From Solibacillus sp. FSL R5-0449 (lineage in GTDB: Bacteria; Bacillota; Bacilli; Bacillales_A; Planococcaceae): a stretch of 64,000 nucleotides of DNA. Under the pieces are notes generated by a model, which was not told the DNA's origin, did not search any database, and saw nothing but the letters and a program-made list of their open reading frames with translations. The stretch spans positions 1,650,001 to 1,714,000 of the forward strand of contig NZ_CP150239.1 in NCBI RefSeq assembly GCF_037975215.1. Direction: 5' to 3'. This document shows positions 53,265 to 62,627 of this stretch, piece by piece. The number at the start of each line of letters is the position of its first letter. Positions within the stretch are counted from its first letter, which is position 1. A program made the position numbers and the translations under genes.

Positions 53265-54134
53265 CTAGCCGTTTTTCGGGAAACGTTGCTCCCGTTCAAG
53301 CAATACGCCTTTTCTTGCATAGCCGAACTGCTCGTACAATACTTTCGGATCCTCTTGTTTTGTTAATAGCTTTTGTATTGCATGGTAGCGCATATTAGTA
53401 GCGGTCACTTTAAATTGAAGCTGTTCGGACATCGCCTTAAAAATGCGCTCGATCGTTTTGACGGTGACCGGCTCCCCCATTTTATTGCCGACGCCGAGCC
53501 AAACATAAGGTGACTGCTCCGTCAGCGGCATGAATTCAATTGTGTGGCGTTTATAGTCTTCGAGCAGTTCAAGCAGTTTTTTAGAACACTGCAAAACACG
53601 GTAACTTTTTGAAGCCAGTACGATCACTTCACGTTTTTCAGGATTAATATGCTTCCATTCCATCCGTACAAGCTCTGCTGGCTTAATGCCAAGCTCCGCA
53701 ACAGTAAATACAATGACCGTATTGCGTAATGCGAGCCATTCATGTTCCTCATTCAAGGCAATCTCATACTGCTTCGGCCAATAAGCTAATGCTCGATTGA
53801 ATTGTTTTTCCTTCAGTACGTTCAGTTCCGTCTCCTCTTTAGTCAACGGGGCGATGATTTCTTCGTTATATACGGAAATGACACCGCGCAGCTGCAAGAA
53901 AGTAAGAAAATGGCGAATGGATGCGAATTTGCGGTTGACTGAATTGAACGAAGGATACTTTTCCTGAATCGTTTTTGCATAAAGTTGCAGGGCTTCATTT
54001 ATTTGATTCTCATGCTCAATAATCTCCGCGAATTGCTTTGCATCCAATGTATATTGTTTCGTCGTATGAAAAGATTTATTTAAGGACTTTAAGTAAGCAG
54101 TAAATGCCTTAACATACGGTTGGATTTTTTCCAC
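53265..54134 (-). CDS. Tyrosine-recombinase-like protein without catalytic residues
   Basis: A 289-residue protein with the tyrosine-recombinase layout. A core-binding-like helical domain (AFTAYLKSLNKSFHTTKQYTLDAKQF... NRKFASIRHFLTFLQLRGVI) is followed by a catalytic-like domain (LRNTVIVFTVAELGIKPAELVRMEWKHINPEKREVIV). The first catalytic Arg is Lys (GIKPAE); HxLRH reads TNMRYH, keeping only Arg; LGHSS is FGYARKG; and the end has no Tyr. The frame is intact with a good ribosome site, so it is probably a DNA-binding protein that no longer cuts DNA. Confidence 0.75.
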   Translation of the reverse strand: MEKIQPYVKAFTAYLKSLNKSFHTTKQYTLDAKQFAEIIEHENQINEALQLYAKTIQEKYPSFNSVNRKFASIRHFLTFLQLRGVISVYNEEIIAPLTKEETELNVLKEKQFNRALAYWPKQYEIALNEEHEWLALRNTVIVFTVAELGIKPAELVRMEWKHINPEKREVIVLASKSYRVLQCSKKLLELLEDYKRHTIEFMPLTEQSPYVWLGVGNKMGEPVTVKTIERIFKAMSEQLQFKVTATNMRYHAIQKLLTKQEDPKVLYEQFGYARKGVLLEREQRFPKNG

Positions 54135-54275
54135 ATTTTTCGCCCCTTTCTTTTTATTGTATCATGCCAAGTGGTAAGATTTACATGGATTTGATACAGT
54201 AAATTGCTGAATATTCGTTAAATTTACTTGAACCAACCGGAATGCATGTTATTGTATATTTTTTCGTCTATAATG

Positions 54276-54291
54276 ACTATGTATACATAGT
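54276..54291. promoter_or_regulatory. Perfect 16-bp palindrome between -10 and ribosome site
   Basis: ACTATGTA-TACATAGT lies directly after TATAAT (54269-54274) and before TTAAGGGGG of the enoyl-CoA hydratase gene. Its place fits a repressor operator, for example for a TetR-type fatty-acid regulator; the regulator is not in the window. Confidence 0.55.
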
Positions 54292-54306
54292 TAAGGGGGA
54301 CCATAA

Positions 54307-55110
54307 ATGCAAGTACGTACGACTAGACTTGAAGCGGAAGAAGCGAAAATCATTTATCAGGAAACTGCGGGGCTCGCCATCATTACAATCCACCGCCCAC
54401 AACTTAAAAATGCATTGACGGCGAATATGTGGGACCAGCTTGCCAAAATTGCACTGCGCACATTGGAAAATCCAAAAAACAAGGTGCTGTTATTGCGTGG
54501 TTCGGGCGAGAACTTTACAGCAGGCTCAGATATTAAAGAATTTAATTCGATTTCGCTGGAAAAAGCGGAAGAAGCTTTCGTGCATATGGAAAGAACGATT
54601 TCGACAATTGAAAACTTGCCGATTCCGGTAATTGGTGTCATTAATGGACCGGCAATGGGCGCTGGACTGGAGCTTGCCCTTGCCTGTGATATTCGTATCG
54701 GCTCGGACAAAGCTAAAATGGGGATTCCGGTCGGTAAGCTCGGTATTACATTGAATAATAAATTTGCCAAACGTTTAGTCGATTTGGTCGGCCCATCTGC
54801 AACAAAAGATTTTGTATTCACTGGACGCATGTATAAAGCAGAAGAAGCGTTTAAAGCCGGAATGCTCAATTATTTAGTTGCAGAGAAAGATTTGAACCGT
54901 TTTGCCATCCGTATGGGGAAACTTGTTGCCGGCATGTCTCCGGACTCCTTATTAGCAGTCAAACGTTCGGTTAAAGAATGTGTGGATTCAGCCCCTGCTT
55001 TATGGGAAGGTTCAACACCGTTTGTTTCTGAAAGAGACTTTTCTGAAGGTGTCCGTGCATTTGTTGAAAAACGCCAGCCGGTTTTCACAAGACAGCTTCC
55101 AAATCAATAA
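54307..55110 (+). CDS. Enoyl-CoA hydratase/isomerase family protein
   Basis: A 267-residue crotonase-fold protein. GLAIITIHRPQLKNALTANMWDQL, GSGENFTAGSDIKEFNSI (oxyanion loop) and IPVIGVINGPAMGAGLELALACDIRIGSDKAKMGIPVGKLGI are typical. At the sites of the two hydratase glutamates the sequence has AGLELALACD (Glu present) and GIPVGKLGIT, where the second Glu is replaced. It could therefore be an isomerase or another crotonase-type enzyme rather than a hydratase. It sits alone between an operator palindrome and a terminator. Confidence 0.85.
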   Translation: MQVRTTRLEAEEAKIIYQETAGLAIITIHRPQLKNALTANMWDQLAKIALRTLENPKNKVLLLRGSGENFTAGSDIKEFNSISLEKAEEAFVHMERTISTIENLPIPVIGVINGPAMGAGLELALACDIRIGSDKAKMGIPVGKLGITLNNKFAKRLVDLVGPSATKDFVFTGRMYKAEEAFKAGMLNYLVAEKDLNRFAIRMGKLVAGMSPDSLLAVKRSVKECVDSAPALWEGSTPFVSERDFSEGVRAFVEKRQPVFTRQLPNQ

Positions 55111-55147
55111 AAAAACTGCCTCCGATAAGCGGGGGCAGTTTTTTTAT
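55111..55147 (+). terminator. Terminator of the crotonase gene
   Basis: AAAAACTGCCTCCG pairs with CGGGGGCAGTTTTT around about 6 bases. Confidence 0.8.
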
Positions 55148-55305
55148 AAGTGCAGCAAATTGACAGTCCATCCATTCGAGCAGATTATACAATGTCGTTT
55201 ACTGATTTTAAGGCGACGCTTGTCAATTGCTGTTGAATTTCCTGGTGACTCATTTTCGTCCGTCTCAAAAGCGCATTTCGACAAAACGCTCTATTTCAAC
55301 AAACC

Positions 55306-56670
55306 TTAATCAATAAAAATTTTGCCGGGGTTTAGAATATTGTTCGGATCAAATGCCCGTTTAATTTCTTTCATCCACATATAGGCAAGTCCGTGTTCTT
55401 GCTGTTGGTATTTCTTCTTACCATAACCTACACCATGTTCCCCCGTGCATGTACCCCCAAGTGACAATGCATATTCTACGACATGTTCATTCAGTTCTTT
55501 TGCTCTTGCAATCTCTTCTTTGCTGTCCATATCCACCATCAGCAAGATATGATAATTCCCGTCGCCTACATGACCGACAATCCCCGCGTCGATCTGCATG
55601 CTTTCAATTTTTTCACGGGAATTTTGAATCGCATCCGGCAATGAATTAATCGGAACGACAACATCTGTAGACATCAGTTTTTTCCCTGGCGCGGAATGAA
55701 TATATGTATACGCCATATTATGACGAAGTTCCCACAAATGATTGCGTGCTCGTTCATCCTGCTCGAATGCCAGCTCGATACAGCCATTGTCGTTTAATAA
55801 TTCGGTTGCAAAAACTACATCTGACTGCAAGCCTGCTTCATTACCGTGGAATTCCAAAAATAGTGTTGGCGTTTCAGGGAAATTTGTTCCCGAAGCACTG
55901 TTTACCTTTTCAATACTTTGTTTATCAACAAGTTCCATTCGGGCTATTGGTATACCGGCCTGCTTTAATGAGACAACAGCATCGACCGCCTGCTGAACTG
56001 TTTCAAATGTCGCGCGACCGGCCACAATTCTTTCCGGGATTCCGAAAACGCGTAATGTCAATTCAGTAATGACCCCGAGTGTCCCCTCGGAACCGACCAT
56101 TAAACCATTCAAATGATAGCCTGAGGAAGATTTTGCGGCCAATCCCCCTGTATGAATTACATCCCCATTTGCCAACACCACTTCTAGATCACGCACTTGG
56201 TCACGCATAATGCCGTAGCGAACGGAAGTTGTTCCACTCGCATTTGTCGCTGCCATTCCACCTAATGTCGCATCGGCACCCGGATCGACTGAAAAGAATA
56301 AGCCGTACTTTTTTAATTCTTTATTCAGCTGGCTGCGCGTTACACCTGGTTGAACCTTTACAAGAAAATCCTCAGACCGTACTTCCAATACGGCATTCAT
56401 AAGCGATAAGTCCAGAGAGATTCCCCCTTGATACGGGATGACATGTCCTTCCAAACTTGTCCCAAGACCAAATGGGACTACTGGAATACGCTGTTCATTT
56501 GCTAATGTTAAAATTTCGCTAACTTCCTGTGCCGTTTTCGGGTAGACAACAACATCCGGTAAATGCGGTTCATGATACGATTCATCTTTTCCGTGTTGTG
56601 TACGTAACACTTCATTTGTTGTCACTTGTTCATGTGATAAAATTTCCTTTAACTGTTCAATATAATTCAC
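55306..56670 (-). CDS. FAD-linked oxidase, GlcD / D-lactate dehydrogenase type
   Basis: A 454-residue PCMH-type flavoenzyme. The FAD-binding domain shows PVVPFGLGTSLEGHVIPYQGGISLDLSLMN and VDPGADATLGGMAATNASGTTSVRYG; the C-terminal oxidase domain shows GHVGDGNYHILLMVD and CTGEHGVGYGKKKY with metal-binding His, ending ALDPNN-type KRAFDPNNILNPGKIF. It oxidises a 2-hydroxy acid such as glycolate or D-lactate. No glcE/glcF partner is adjacent, as with the single-subunit D-lactate enzymes. GTG 56670 has GGGGGAGAA. Confidence 0.9.
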   Translation of the reverse strand: MNYIEQLKEILSHEQVTTNEVLRTQHGKDESYHEPHLPDVVVYPKTAQEVSEILTLANEQRIPVVPFGLGTSLEGHVIPYQGGISLDLSLMNAVLEVRSEDFLVKVQPGVTRSQLNKELKKYGLFFSVDPGADATLGGMAATNASGTTSVRYGIMRDQVRDLEVVLANGDVIHTGGLAAKSSSGYHLNGLMVGSEGTLGVITELTLRVFGIPERIVAGRATFETVQQAVDAVVSLKQAGIPIARMELVDKQSIEKVNSASGTNFPETPTLFLEFHGNEAGLQSDVVFATELLNDNGCIELAFEQDERARNHLWELRHNMAYTYIHSAPGKKLMSTDVVVPINSLPDAIQNSREKIESMQIDAGIVGHVGDGNYHILLMVDMDSKEEIARAKELNEHVVEYALSLGGTCTGEHGVGYGKKKYQQQEHGLAYMWMKEIKRAFDPNNILNPGKIFID

Positions 56671-56829
56671 TGCTTCTCCCCCTTGCTATTTTCAATGGCC
56701 TGTTGCTTGTCCAAGCACTTAATAAATAGAATATACTAAATCATCTAAAAATAGAAACTACTTATTTATTATATGATATTTCCTATATAAAAAAGCTGAC
56801 ATATTTACGCCAGCTTCTGTTATAGCTAT

Positions 56830-57630
56830 TCATTTAATTCCTTTTATGTGAACATGAATCGTTTCGGGTTCAATACCGAAATGCAGGAAAAATTCCTGTG
56901 AAATTTCCTTTTGAAGTTCATATAGAAATTCCGGAACTACATAGGCAACTGGTGACTTTAAGAACAGTGCAATTGTCATTTGGGGTACGCTGTCTGTTTG
57001 CATATTGGCTATTTCGAATTTTGTCAGTTTGTCCTGCTTTTCAAGGACATGTTCCAATACATCGGTAAATACAGTACGGGAAATATAGACACTATTTTGA
57101 TGAAAATCCGGCTGTACAATCGTTGTTTCTCCGAGCTTCACTTGTGAAGATGAGAAAATTTCCTTCCCCCGCTGGATAAGACGTTTGAAAAAGTTTTGTT
57201 CTACTTGGCGGTATGGAACTGGCATGACATGTTTTCCCTGAATTTCCCGCACATACTTGGCGATGCGAATTTCTTTTTCCGTACGGATATTATGGACATA
57301 ATGAAATTCATCGATTTCTCCAAGCTGTAAACGGGCTGCAATCTTTTTTGTCATCTTGTCGGAGGTACCGATCAATAAAATGGAATTTACATTATGAGTG
57401 TGAATTGCCTCCAGTACTTCCGCTTTATGTAAGTCATCGTCCAAAATGGCGCGGCGCACTGCTTTTAAGGTATTTTTCTCAAATTTAGCCGATGTTCCTG
57501 CCGCTTTTTCTCCGTTTACAATTAATATCCCGTCATCCATGATGGCCTCAATGTTATTGTCATGCGCAAATTGCAAAGCACTTGTACTCTTTCCTGTACC
57601 GCTTGGCCCGCTCAACGAATAGATTTTCAT
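56830..57630 (-). CDS. P-loop ATPase with Asp23-like C-terminal domain
   Basis: A 266-residue protein. The N-terminal 160 residues are a P-loop NTPase with Walker A GPSGTGKST (residues 8-16) and a probable Walker-type strand SILLIGTSD. The last 100 residues (QNSVYISRTVFTDVLEHVLEKQDKLTKFEIANMQTDSVPQMTIALFLKSP... LQKEISQEFFLHFGIEPETIHVHIKGI) have the strand-helix order and ending of Asp23/YloU alkaline-shock proteins. The combination recalls an uncharacterised Firmicutes family. ATG 57630 follows AGAGGTG. The role is unknown; the domain call for the C-terminus is inference. Confidence 0.7.
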   Translation of the reverse strand: MKIYSLSGPSGTGKSTSALQFAHDNNIEAIMDDGILIVNGEKAAGTSAKFEKNTLKAVRRAILDDDLHKAEVLEAIHTHNVNSILLIGTSDKMTKKIAARLQLGEIDEFHYVHNIRTEKEIRIAKYVREIQGKHVMPVPYRQVEQNFFKRLIQRGKEIFSSSQVKLGETTIVQPDFHQNSVYISRTVFTDVLEHVLEKQDKLTKFEIANMQTDSVPQMTIALFLKSPVAYVVPEFLYELQKEISQEFFLHFGIEPETIHVHIKGIK

Positions 57631-57812
57631 CCTACACCTCTTAATAATTTATTTTTCTATGAATAATATTTTCCGGTACTTTTTATTGCTCTTCCACTAC
57701 GGTTTCGTGCTTTATGTTGTGAATTAATTCTCTTTTCTGATTTCATCCCCATTATACGTGATGTGTATGATAAAATGGTGCTTACAATTGAAAGTTTTAA
57801 GGAGTGTTAAGA

Positions 57813-58976
57813 TTGAATATCCAACCGTCTAAAAAAATGTCATTGTTTGTGCCGGCAATATTTGGTGACTTAAAAAAGCATGCCAAATTGCAAGAGCAAC
57901 AAGGAACGGAACTGATCGATTTAAGTCTTGGGAGCCCTGATATCGCTCCGGCAGAGAATTTGCGGCAAAAAATGTCCGAGCTTACCGCACTCTCTTCTTC
58001 TTACGGCTACACTTTAACGGGTATTCAAACATTCAATGAAGCGGTATGTCGTTATTATAAACGAGTCAACAAGGTTGAGTTAGATCCGGAAACTGAAGTT
58101 GTACAAACAATTGGCTCACAGGAAGGGTTAGTCCATCTGCCGGTAGCATTCTGTGATCCAGGTGACATCGTACTGACTACAAACCCGGCATATGTTGCGT
58201 ATGATGCAGGAATTCACTTGGCTGGTGCAACGCCTTATTATATGCCATTGACAAAGGAAAATCAGTATTTGCCGGATCTGTCAGCTATTCCAGAAGAAAT
58301 TCGCCAAAAAGCTAAATTACTCATTTTAAATTTGCCGGGTAACCCGGTACCGGCCATGCCATCCATTGCGTATTTTGAAGAAGTTGTGGCATTCGCGAAA
58401 AAGTATAATATTATCGTTCTGCATGATGCGGCCTATTCTGAGTTCTACTTTAAAGGAGATGCTCCGATCAGCTTCCTTGCGACACCTGGTGCAAAAGAAG
58501 TCGGTCTGGAAATTAACTCGTTATCGAAAAGTTTCAGTTTGGCTGGGACTCGTATTGCCTACATAGTTGGAAATGCACAATTGGTCGGTATTATGAAACA
58601 GCTGAAGTCAAATTTGGATTTCGGTATTTTCGAACCGATTCAGCAAGTAGCTGCATTAGCATTGGATAATGCAGAAGAAGTTACAAATGTACTGAGAGAA
58701 ACGTTTTCTGTCCGTCATAAAACGCTTATGGAAGGCTTAACATCAATCGGCTGGCAAGTTGCACCGAGCGATGGCGGGATGTTCGTCTGGGCAAAATATC
58801 CGTATGATATTAAATGTATCGATTTTGCTTATAAAGCAATCGAACAGGCAGGTGTTGTCATGGTACCAGGCACGGTATTTGGCACAGCTGGTGAAGGCTA
58901 TATGCGTCTTGCACTCGTACAACCTGTGGAAAAGCTTCAAGAAGCTGTTAAACGACTATCATCAATCAAATTCTAA
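57813..58976 (+). CDS. Class I/II aminotransferase, PLP-dependent
   Basis: A 387-residue fold-type I aminotransferase. LSLGSPDIAPAENLRQ, SYGYTLTGIQTFNEAVCRYY, NLPGNPVPAMPSIAYFEEVVAFAKKYNIIVLHDAAYSEF and the PLP lysine in SLSKSFSLAGTRIAY are the key blocks. It is in the group of LL-diaminopimelate/alanine/aspartate aminotransferases; the exact amino acid cannot be told. TTG 57813 is 8 bases after AAGGAG; the upstream GTG overlaps that site. Confidence 0.88.
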   Translation: MNIQPSKKMSLFVPAIFGDLKKHAKLQEQQGTELIDLSLGSPDIAPAENLRQKMSELTALSSSYGYTLTGIQTFNEAVCRYYKRVNKVELDPETEVVQTIGSQEGLVHLPVAFCDPGDIVLTTNPAYVAYDAGIHLAGATPYYMPLTKENQYLPDLSAIPEEIRQKAKLLILNLPGNPVPAMPSIAYFEEVVAFAKKYNIIVLHDAAYSEFYFKGDAPISFLATPGAKEVGLEINSLSKSFSLAGTRIAYIVGNAQLVGIMKQLKSNLDFGIFEPIQQVAALALDNAEEVTNVLRETFSVRHKTLMEGLTSIGWQVAPSDGGMFVWAKYPYDIKCIDFAYKAIEQAGVVMVPGTVFGTAGEGYMRLALVQPVEKLQEAVKRLSSIKF

Positions 58977-58977
58977 A

Positions 58978-59019
58978 GGAAAGGCGCTGCTGAATGTAAT
59001 TATCAGCAGCGCCTTTTTG
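58978..59019. terminator. Bidirectional terminator
   Basis: AAGGCGCTGCTGA and TCAGCAGCGCCTT form a 13-bp perfect stem, then TTTT. Confidence 0.85.
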
Positions 59020-59020
59020 T

Positions 59021-59407
59021 TTATTCAATGGCGCTATACGTAATAACACCTTGTTCTTCGATTGCCACTCCATCCAAAAATACAACAGTTGTCTGTAAGA
59101 TGAGCTCCTCATCTTTCCCGCATACCCAGCGCTCGTCCGGAATGATCTCAAACGGAATGATTTCCCCATCTTTTGAACGGATCCCGCCAACTAGCTGAAA
59201 CGAGTGTTTTCCAAGTATCGAAAATTCGCCGTCCAATTCTTCACAAAGTACTTTTAATGAAATGTAATCGATTTGATGCTCTTCTGTATGTGCTGTCACA
59301 TAAACAGAACCATTTAATATGTCACCTTCTACAAGTTCTGTCTTTTCGATAACGGTTTCAACTTTTACGCCATTTTCTTCTACTGATGTTAGCCATTTGC
59401 TTAACAT
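59021..59407 (-). CDS. Spo0M-like arrestin-fold protein, short form
   Basis: A 128-residue protein with the N-terminal arrestin-like beta-sandwich of the sporulation-control protein Spo0M: VKVETVIEKTELVEGDILNGSVYVTAHTEEHQIDYISLKVLC, then IPFEIIPDERW. B. subtilis Spo0M is about 258 residues with two such halves; here only one is present, with a normal start (GAGGAGAATAC, ATG 59407) and stop. It may be a natural single-domain form. A sporulation role is inferred from the family only. Confidence 0.7.
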   Translation of the reverse strand: MLSKWLTSVEENGVKVETVIEKTELVEGDILNGSVYVTAHTEEHQIDYISLKVLCEELDGEFSILGKHSFQLVGGIRSKDGEIIPFEIIPDERWVCGKDEELILQTTVVFLDGVAIEEQGVITYSAIE

Positions 59408-59513
59408 GTATTCTCCTCCAGTTAAATATGTAATTGATGATCGATTTTAAAAAAGGGAGCATGTTAAAAGTTTTTCTTTTAACATACCCCATCTTTACAA
59501 TTTCCTGTTTTTC

Positions 59514-60743
59514 TTATTTCAATTCTTCATACAGATTCGTCTCGTCTGATTGGAAACGATTGTAGCGTTGTTTAAAGAGTCGATACGTATGTGAAATGAG
59601 AACTTTAATTAAAGCATAACCAGGAATACCTAGCACGACACCTGGAACTCCAAATAAAGAGCCAGCTGTTAATAATACAAAAATAATCGTAATAGGATGG
59701 ATACTTAATGATTTACCCATAATCTGCGGGGAAATAAACTTCCCTTCAATTAATTGTACAATTGTCCATACAATTGCTAACTTTACTAACAGCCAAGGTG
59801 AATTCACAATCGCAATAATTGCGGCAGGTGTTGCTGCAATGGCTGGTCCCAAATATGGAACAACACTTGTAATCATCGCCAGGAAGCCAAGCAATAGAGC
59901 ATAAGGCATTCCGATAATTAAAAAGCCGATTGTCATCATAACACCAATACAAAACGATACTAAAATCTGGCCTTGTATGTAGGAGCTGATTTGCTTGTCC
60001 ATATCATGCAGCACTTCTCCGATTTGCTTACGCATGCGTGGCGGGAATAGGAATAAAATGAAGCGCGGCATTTTATCGCCTTCGTATAATAAGTAAAATG
60101 TAATAAACGGTACAATGACAAGCGATAAAATGATACCTGTAACGGTTGATAGGAAACCTGTTATTCCACTAGCCACACCAGTAGCTAAACTGCCTAAAGT
60201 TACCTTGACCGTCGTTATAAAGCTGTCTGTAAAATCCGTTAAGATCTGATTGTAGTCAAAGTTGATTTTTTCAAAATACTCGCTGAAATGAGAGTTATTT
60301 AAAAATGCCAATAAATCATTCGCGAGTGCCATTAAAACTACAGGGAATTCTTGTACTAAGTTTGTAAACTGATCACGTAAAAACGGGAAAACAAGTAAGA
60401 CCAGTAAAGTGATCAATGCGATTACTACTATATACAAAATCAGAATCGCCAATGCGCGCGGCACTTTCCATCTTACTAGAAGCTTCAATGGAGGGCGTAA
60501 TAAGTAAAACAAGATGACTCCTAAAACCCCGGGTAATATGATGACTTCGAATAATACATGTAACGGTTCGAATATAAAAGAAATTTTATCGTATACGAAT
60601 ACCGTACAGCCAACTAATAAGATGATCACTAATAAGAATAATAAATTTTTACCACCTAAAAATCGAATAAATTTAGAAGAGAAAAATTTAGACGTTTCCT
60701 GGGGTAATGAATTTACTTTATTCATTTCATTCTTTCTCTGCAA
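59514..60743 (-). CDS. AI-2E family transporter (YdgG/YtvI type permease)
   Basis: A 409-residue permease with seven or eight membrane helices: LLFLLVIILLVGCTVFVY at the start, VLFEVIILPGVLGVILFYLLRPP, the central VVPFITFYLLYEGDKM and the conserved IGMPYALLLGFLAMITSVVPYLGPAIAATPAAI. Members include E. coli TqsA and Na+/H+ antiporter-like proteins; the substrate cannot be assigned. The start is TTG 60743 behind GAGGTGG; ATG 60725 is an alternative. Confidence 0.88.
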   Translation of the reverse strand: MQRKNEMNKVNSLPQETSKFFSSKFIRFLGGKNLLFLLVIILLVGCTVFVYDKISFIFEPLHVLFEVIILPGVLGVILFYLLRPPLKLLVRWKVPRALAILILYIVVIALITLLVLLVFPFLRDQFTNLVQEFPVVLMALANDLLAFLNNSHFSEYFEKINFDYNQILTDFTDSFITTVKVTLGSLATGVASGITGFLSTVTGIILSLVIVPFITFYLLYEGDKMPRFILFLFPPRMRKQIGEVLHDMDKQISSYIQGQILVSFCIGVMMTIGFLIIGMPYALLLGFLAMITSVVPYLGPAIAATPAAIIAIVNSPWLLVKLAIVWTIVQLIEGKFISPQIMGKSLSIHPITIIFVLLTAGSLFGVPGVVLGIPGYALIKVLISHTYRLFKQRYNRFQSDETNLYEELK

Positions 60744-60818
60744 AAGACCACCTCAATATTTCAACAATATTTAATTTATAACTTATTTTATCATGAAAAA
60801 CCTTCATACATATAATGC

Positions 60819-61757
60819 TTACTCGTTTAAATTTAAAAAATCATGCAAAATTTGAGAATTTTTCTCCACATCTATTTCCAGTACTTCCCCTGCATGTCGG
60901 TACTTATTAATTTTATACGTTCCTTCAGCTGGAATTGTCATTTTTTCAACATTGATTTCCCCGCCTGATACTGCTTTTAATGCAGTTGTCAGTTGGTCTT
61001 TGCTCGTTAAGTCTGTTGTGATATATCCTTGTGTCGCACCGATAAATTTAGGGATGTTTGCAATATTTTTTGGTGAAAACAACTGATCTTTTAATGCTTC
61101 AATAACCTTCTGCTGACGCGCTACACGTCCGAAGTCTCCTTCAGCATCGCTACGGAAACGGGCATAGCCGAGCAGTTCTTTACCATTCAGGTTTTGAAGG
61201 CCTTTTTTAATTTCCACATAGATTAAACCGCCCATGTCTTTTTCAACATCCATTTCAATACCGTTTGGAGCCAAAATATCGATCAATGTTTCAAAGCTTT
61301 TAAAATCAATCATGGCATAATGGTGGATCGGGATATCAAACATATTATTTAACGTTTCCTGAAGTAACGGTACCCCACCTAAATAATAGGCCGTATTCAG
61401 TTTATAGGATTGATAACCAGGTATTTCCGCATAAATATCACGCATAAAGGAAACGAGCTTCATATCATTCGTTTTTCGGTTCCATGAAAGCACCATCATC
61501 GTATCGGAACGCGATTTTTCCTCGCCTCGAGTATCAACACCTAAAATTAAATAATTTTCTATAGTCGGATGATTATCATCTGGTTCAAAGTCTTCTACTA
61601 CAATTTTATTGTCACTTGCCATTTCCTTCCCTTTATTAAACTGGACATATCCATATCCAATTACACTTAAAAGCAAAAGAAAAATGACTACGAATATTCC
61701 CCGGCCTTTACGCATTTTTTTCTTTTGATAGCGGGTTTGACGTGTCTGTTCTTCCAT
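60819..61757 (-). CDS. LytR-CpsA-Psr (LCP) family cell-wall glycopolymer ligase
   Basis: A 312-residue membrane-anchored protein: a basic start, one TM helix (GIFVVIFLLLLSVIGYGYVQF) and the extracellular LCP domain. The domain shows NYLILGVDTRGEEKSRSDTMMVLSWNRKTNDMKLVSFMRDIYAEIPGY with the Arg/Asp pyrophosphate-binding residues, then LNTAYYLGGVPLLQETLNNMF and LLGYARFRSDAEGDFGRVARQQKVI. LCP proteins attach teichoic acids or other polymers to peptidoglycan (TagT/U/V). ATG 61757 has AGGAAG. Confidence 0.93.
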   Translation of the reverse strand: MEEQTRQTRYQKKKMRKGRGIFVVIFLLLLSVIGYGYVQFNKGKEMASDNKIVVEDFEPDDNHPTIENYLILGVDTRGEEKSRSDTMMVLSWNRKTNDMKLVSFMRDIYAEIPGYQSYKLNTAYYLGGVPLLQETLNNMFDIPIHHYAMIDFKSFETLIDILAPNGIEMDVEKDMGGLIYVEIKKGLQNLNGKELLGYARFRSDAEGDFGRVARQQKVIEALKDQLFSPKNIANIPKFIGATQGYITTDLTSKDQLTTALKAVSGGEINVEKMTIPAEGTYKINKYRHAGEVLEIDVEKNSQILHDFLNLNE

Positions 61758-62029
61758 TCCTACAACTTCCTTTCTATTTCTGTGAAGTTTAGACGATTTA
61801 CATTAAATTTAGTTGCAAATTACTTATAGTATACCATTTTATGCACATTTTCTTCCTAACTAATGATATGTCCGCATATCTTTTTTCTTTATTTTTATTA
61901 CGAAGCTTACTATTATATGCTATTAAAAGTTTAATAAATTGAATGTCATTCTTATCCATGTTAGAATACATCATATTTACTTTATTGAAGTAAAGTGTTG
62001 GTTTACTGGTTTATAAGGAGTGATATGAA

Positions 62030-62551
62030 ATGGAAAAGGCAACATTTGCAGGTGGTTGTTTTTGGTGTATGGTCAAACCTTTCGATCAATGGGAAGGCAT
62101 CGAAAAAGTAACAAGCGGTTATACAGGCGGCCATGTGGAAAACCCTACATATGAAGATGTAAAACGTGGAGACTCTGGTCATGTGGAAGCAGTGGAAATT
62201 GAATTTAACCCAGAGATTTTCAGCTATGAAAAGCTATTGGATATATATTGGATGCAAATTGATCCAACAGATGCTGGTGGTCAGTTCCACGATCGCGGCG
62301 AATCTTATAAGACCGTGATTTTTACGCATAACGAAGAACAATATGCGGCTGCATTGCAGTCGAAGAAAAACCTGGCGGAAAGCGGCCGATTCAAAAAGCC
62401 GATAGTAACTGAAATTAAACCGGCAGAAACTTTTTGGCCAGCAGAAGATTATCATCAGGATTATTATAAAAAAGAAGAAGCACATTATAAGGAAGACCGT
62501 GACAAATCCGGTCGTGATGAGTTTATTGACACCCACTGGAAAGAAAGTTAA
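62030..62551 (+). CDS. msrA: Peptide methionine sulfoxide reductase MsrA
   Basis: A 173-residue MsrA that reduces methionine-S-sulfoxide. The catalytic Cys10 lies in [43 protein letters not shown] and [21 protein letters not shown] follow. There is no C-terminal resolving Cys pair like that of E. coli MsrA; Cys13 is the only other cysteine and may act as resolving residue, as in some Bacillus-type enzymes. There is no msrB downstream. ATG 62030 follows AAGGAGTGAT. Confidence 0.95.
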   Translation: MEKATFAGGCFWCMVKPFDQWEGIEKVTSGYTGGHVENPTYEDVKRGDSGHVEAVEIEFNPEIFSYEKLLDIYWMQIDPTDAGGQFHDRGESYKTVIFTHNEEQYAAALQSKKNLAESGRFKKPIVTEIKPAETFWPAEDYHQDYYKKEEAHYKEDRDKSGRDEFIDTHWKES

Positions 62552-62564
62552 TCTTTCTGCATAA

Positions 62565-62610
62565 AAGGAACGTACCATTCGATATTTCGAGCGGTACGTT
62601 CCTTTTTTCG
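62565..62610. terminator. Terminator of msrA
   Basis: AGGAACGTACC pairs with GGTACGTTCCT around about 15 bases, then TTTTTTCG. Confidence 0.8.
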
Positions 62611-62627
62611 TAAAATTATGAACTAGA

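Noticed and set aside
55200-55268. A 22-codon minus-strand frame (MSHQEIQQQ...) in the spacer after the crotonase gene
   Set aside because: Very short, weak ribosome site, no terminator or conservation argument; possibly a relic but not supportable.
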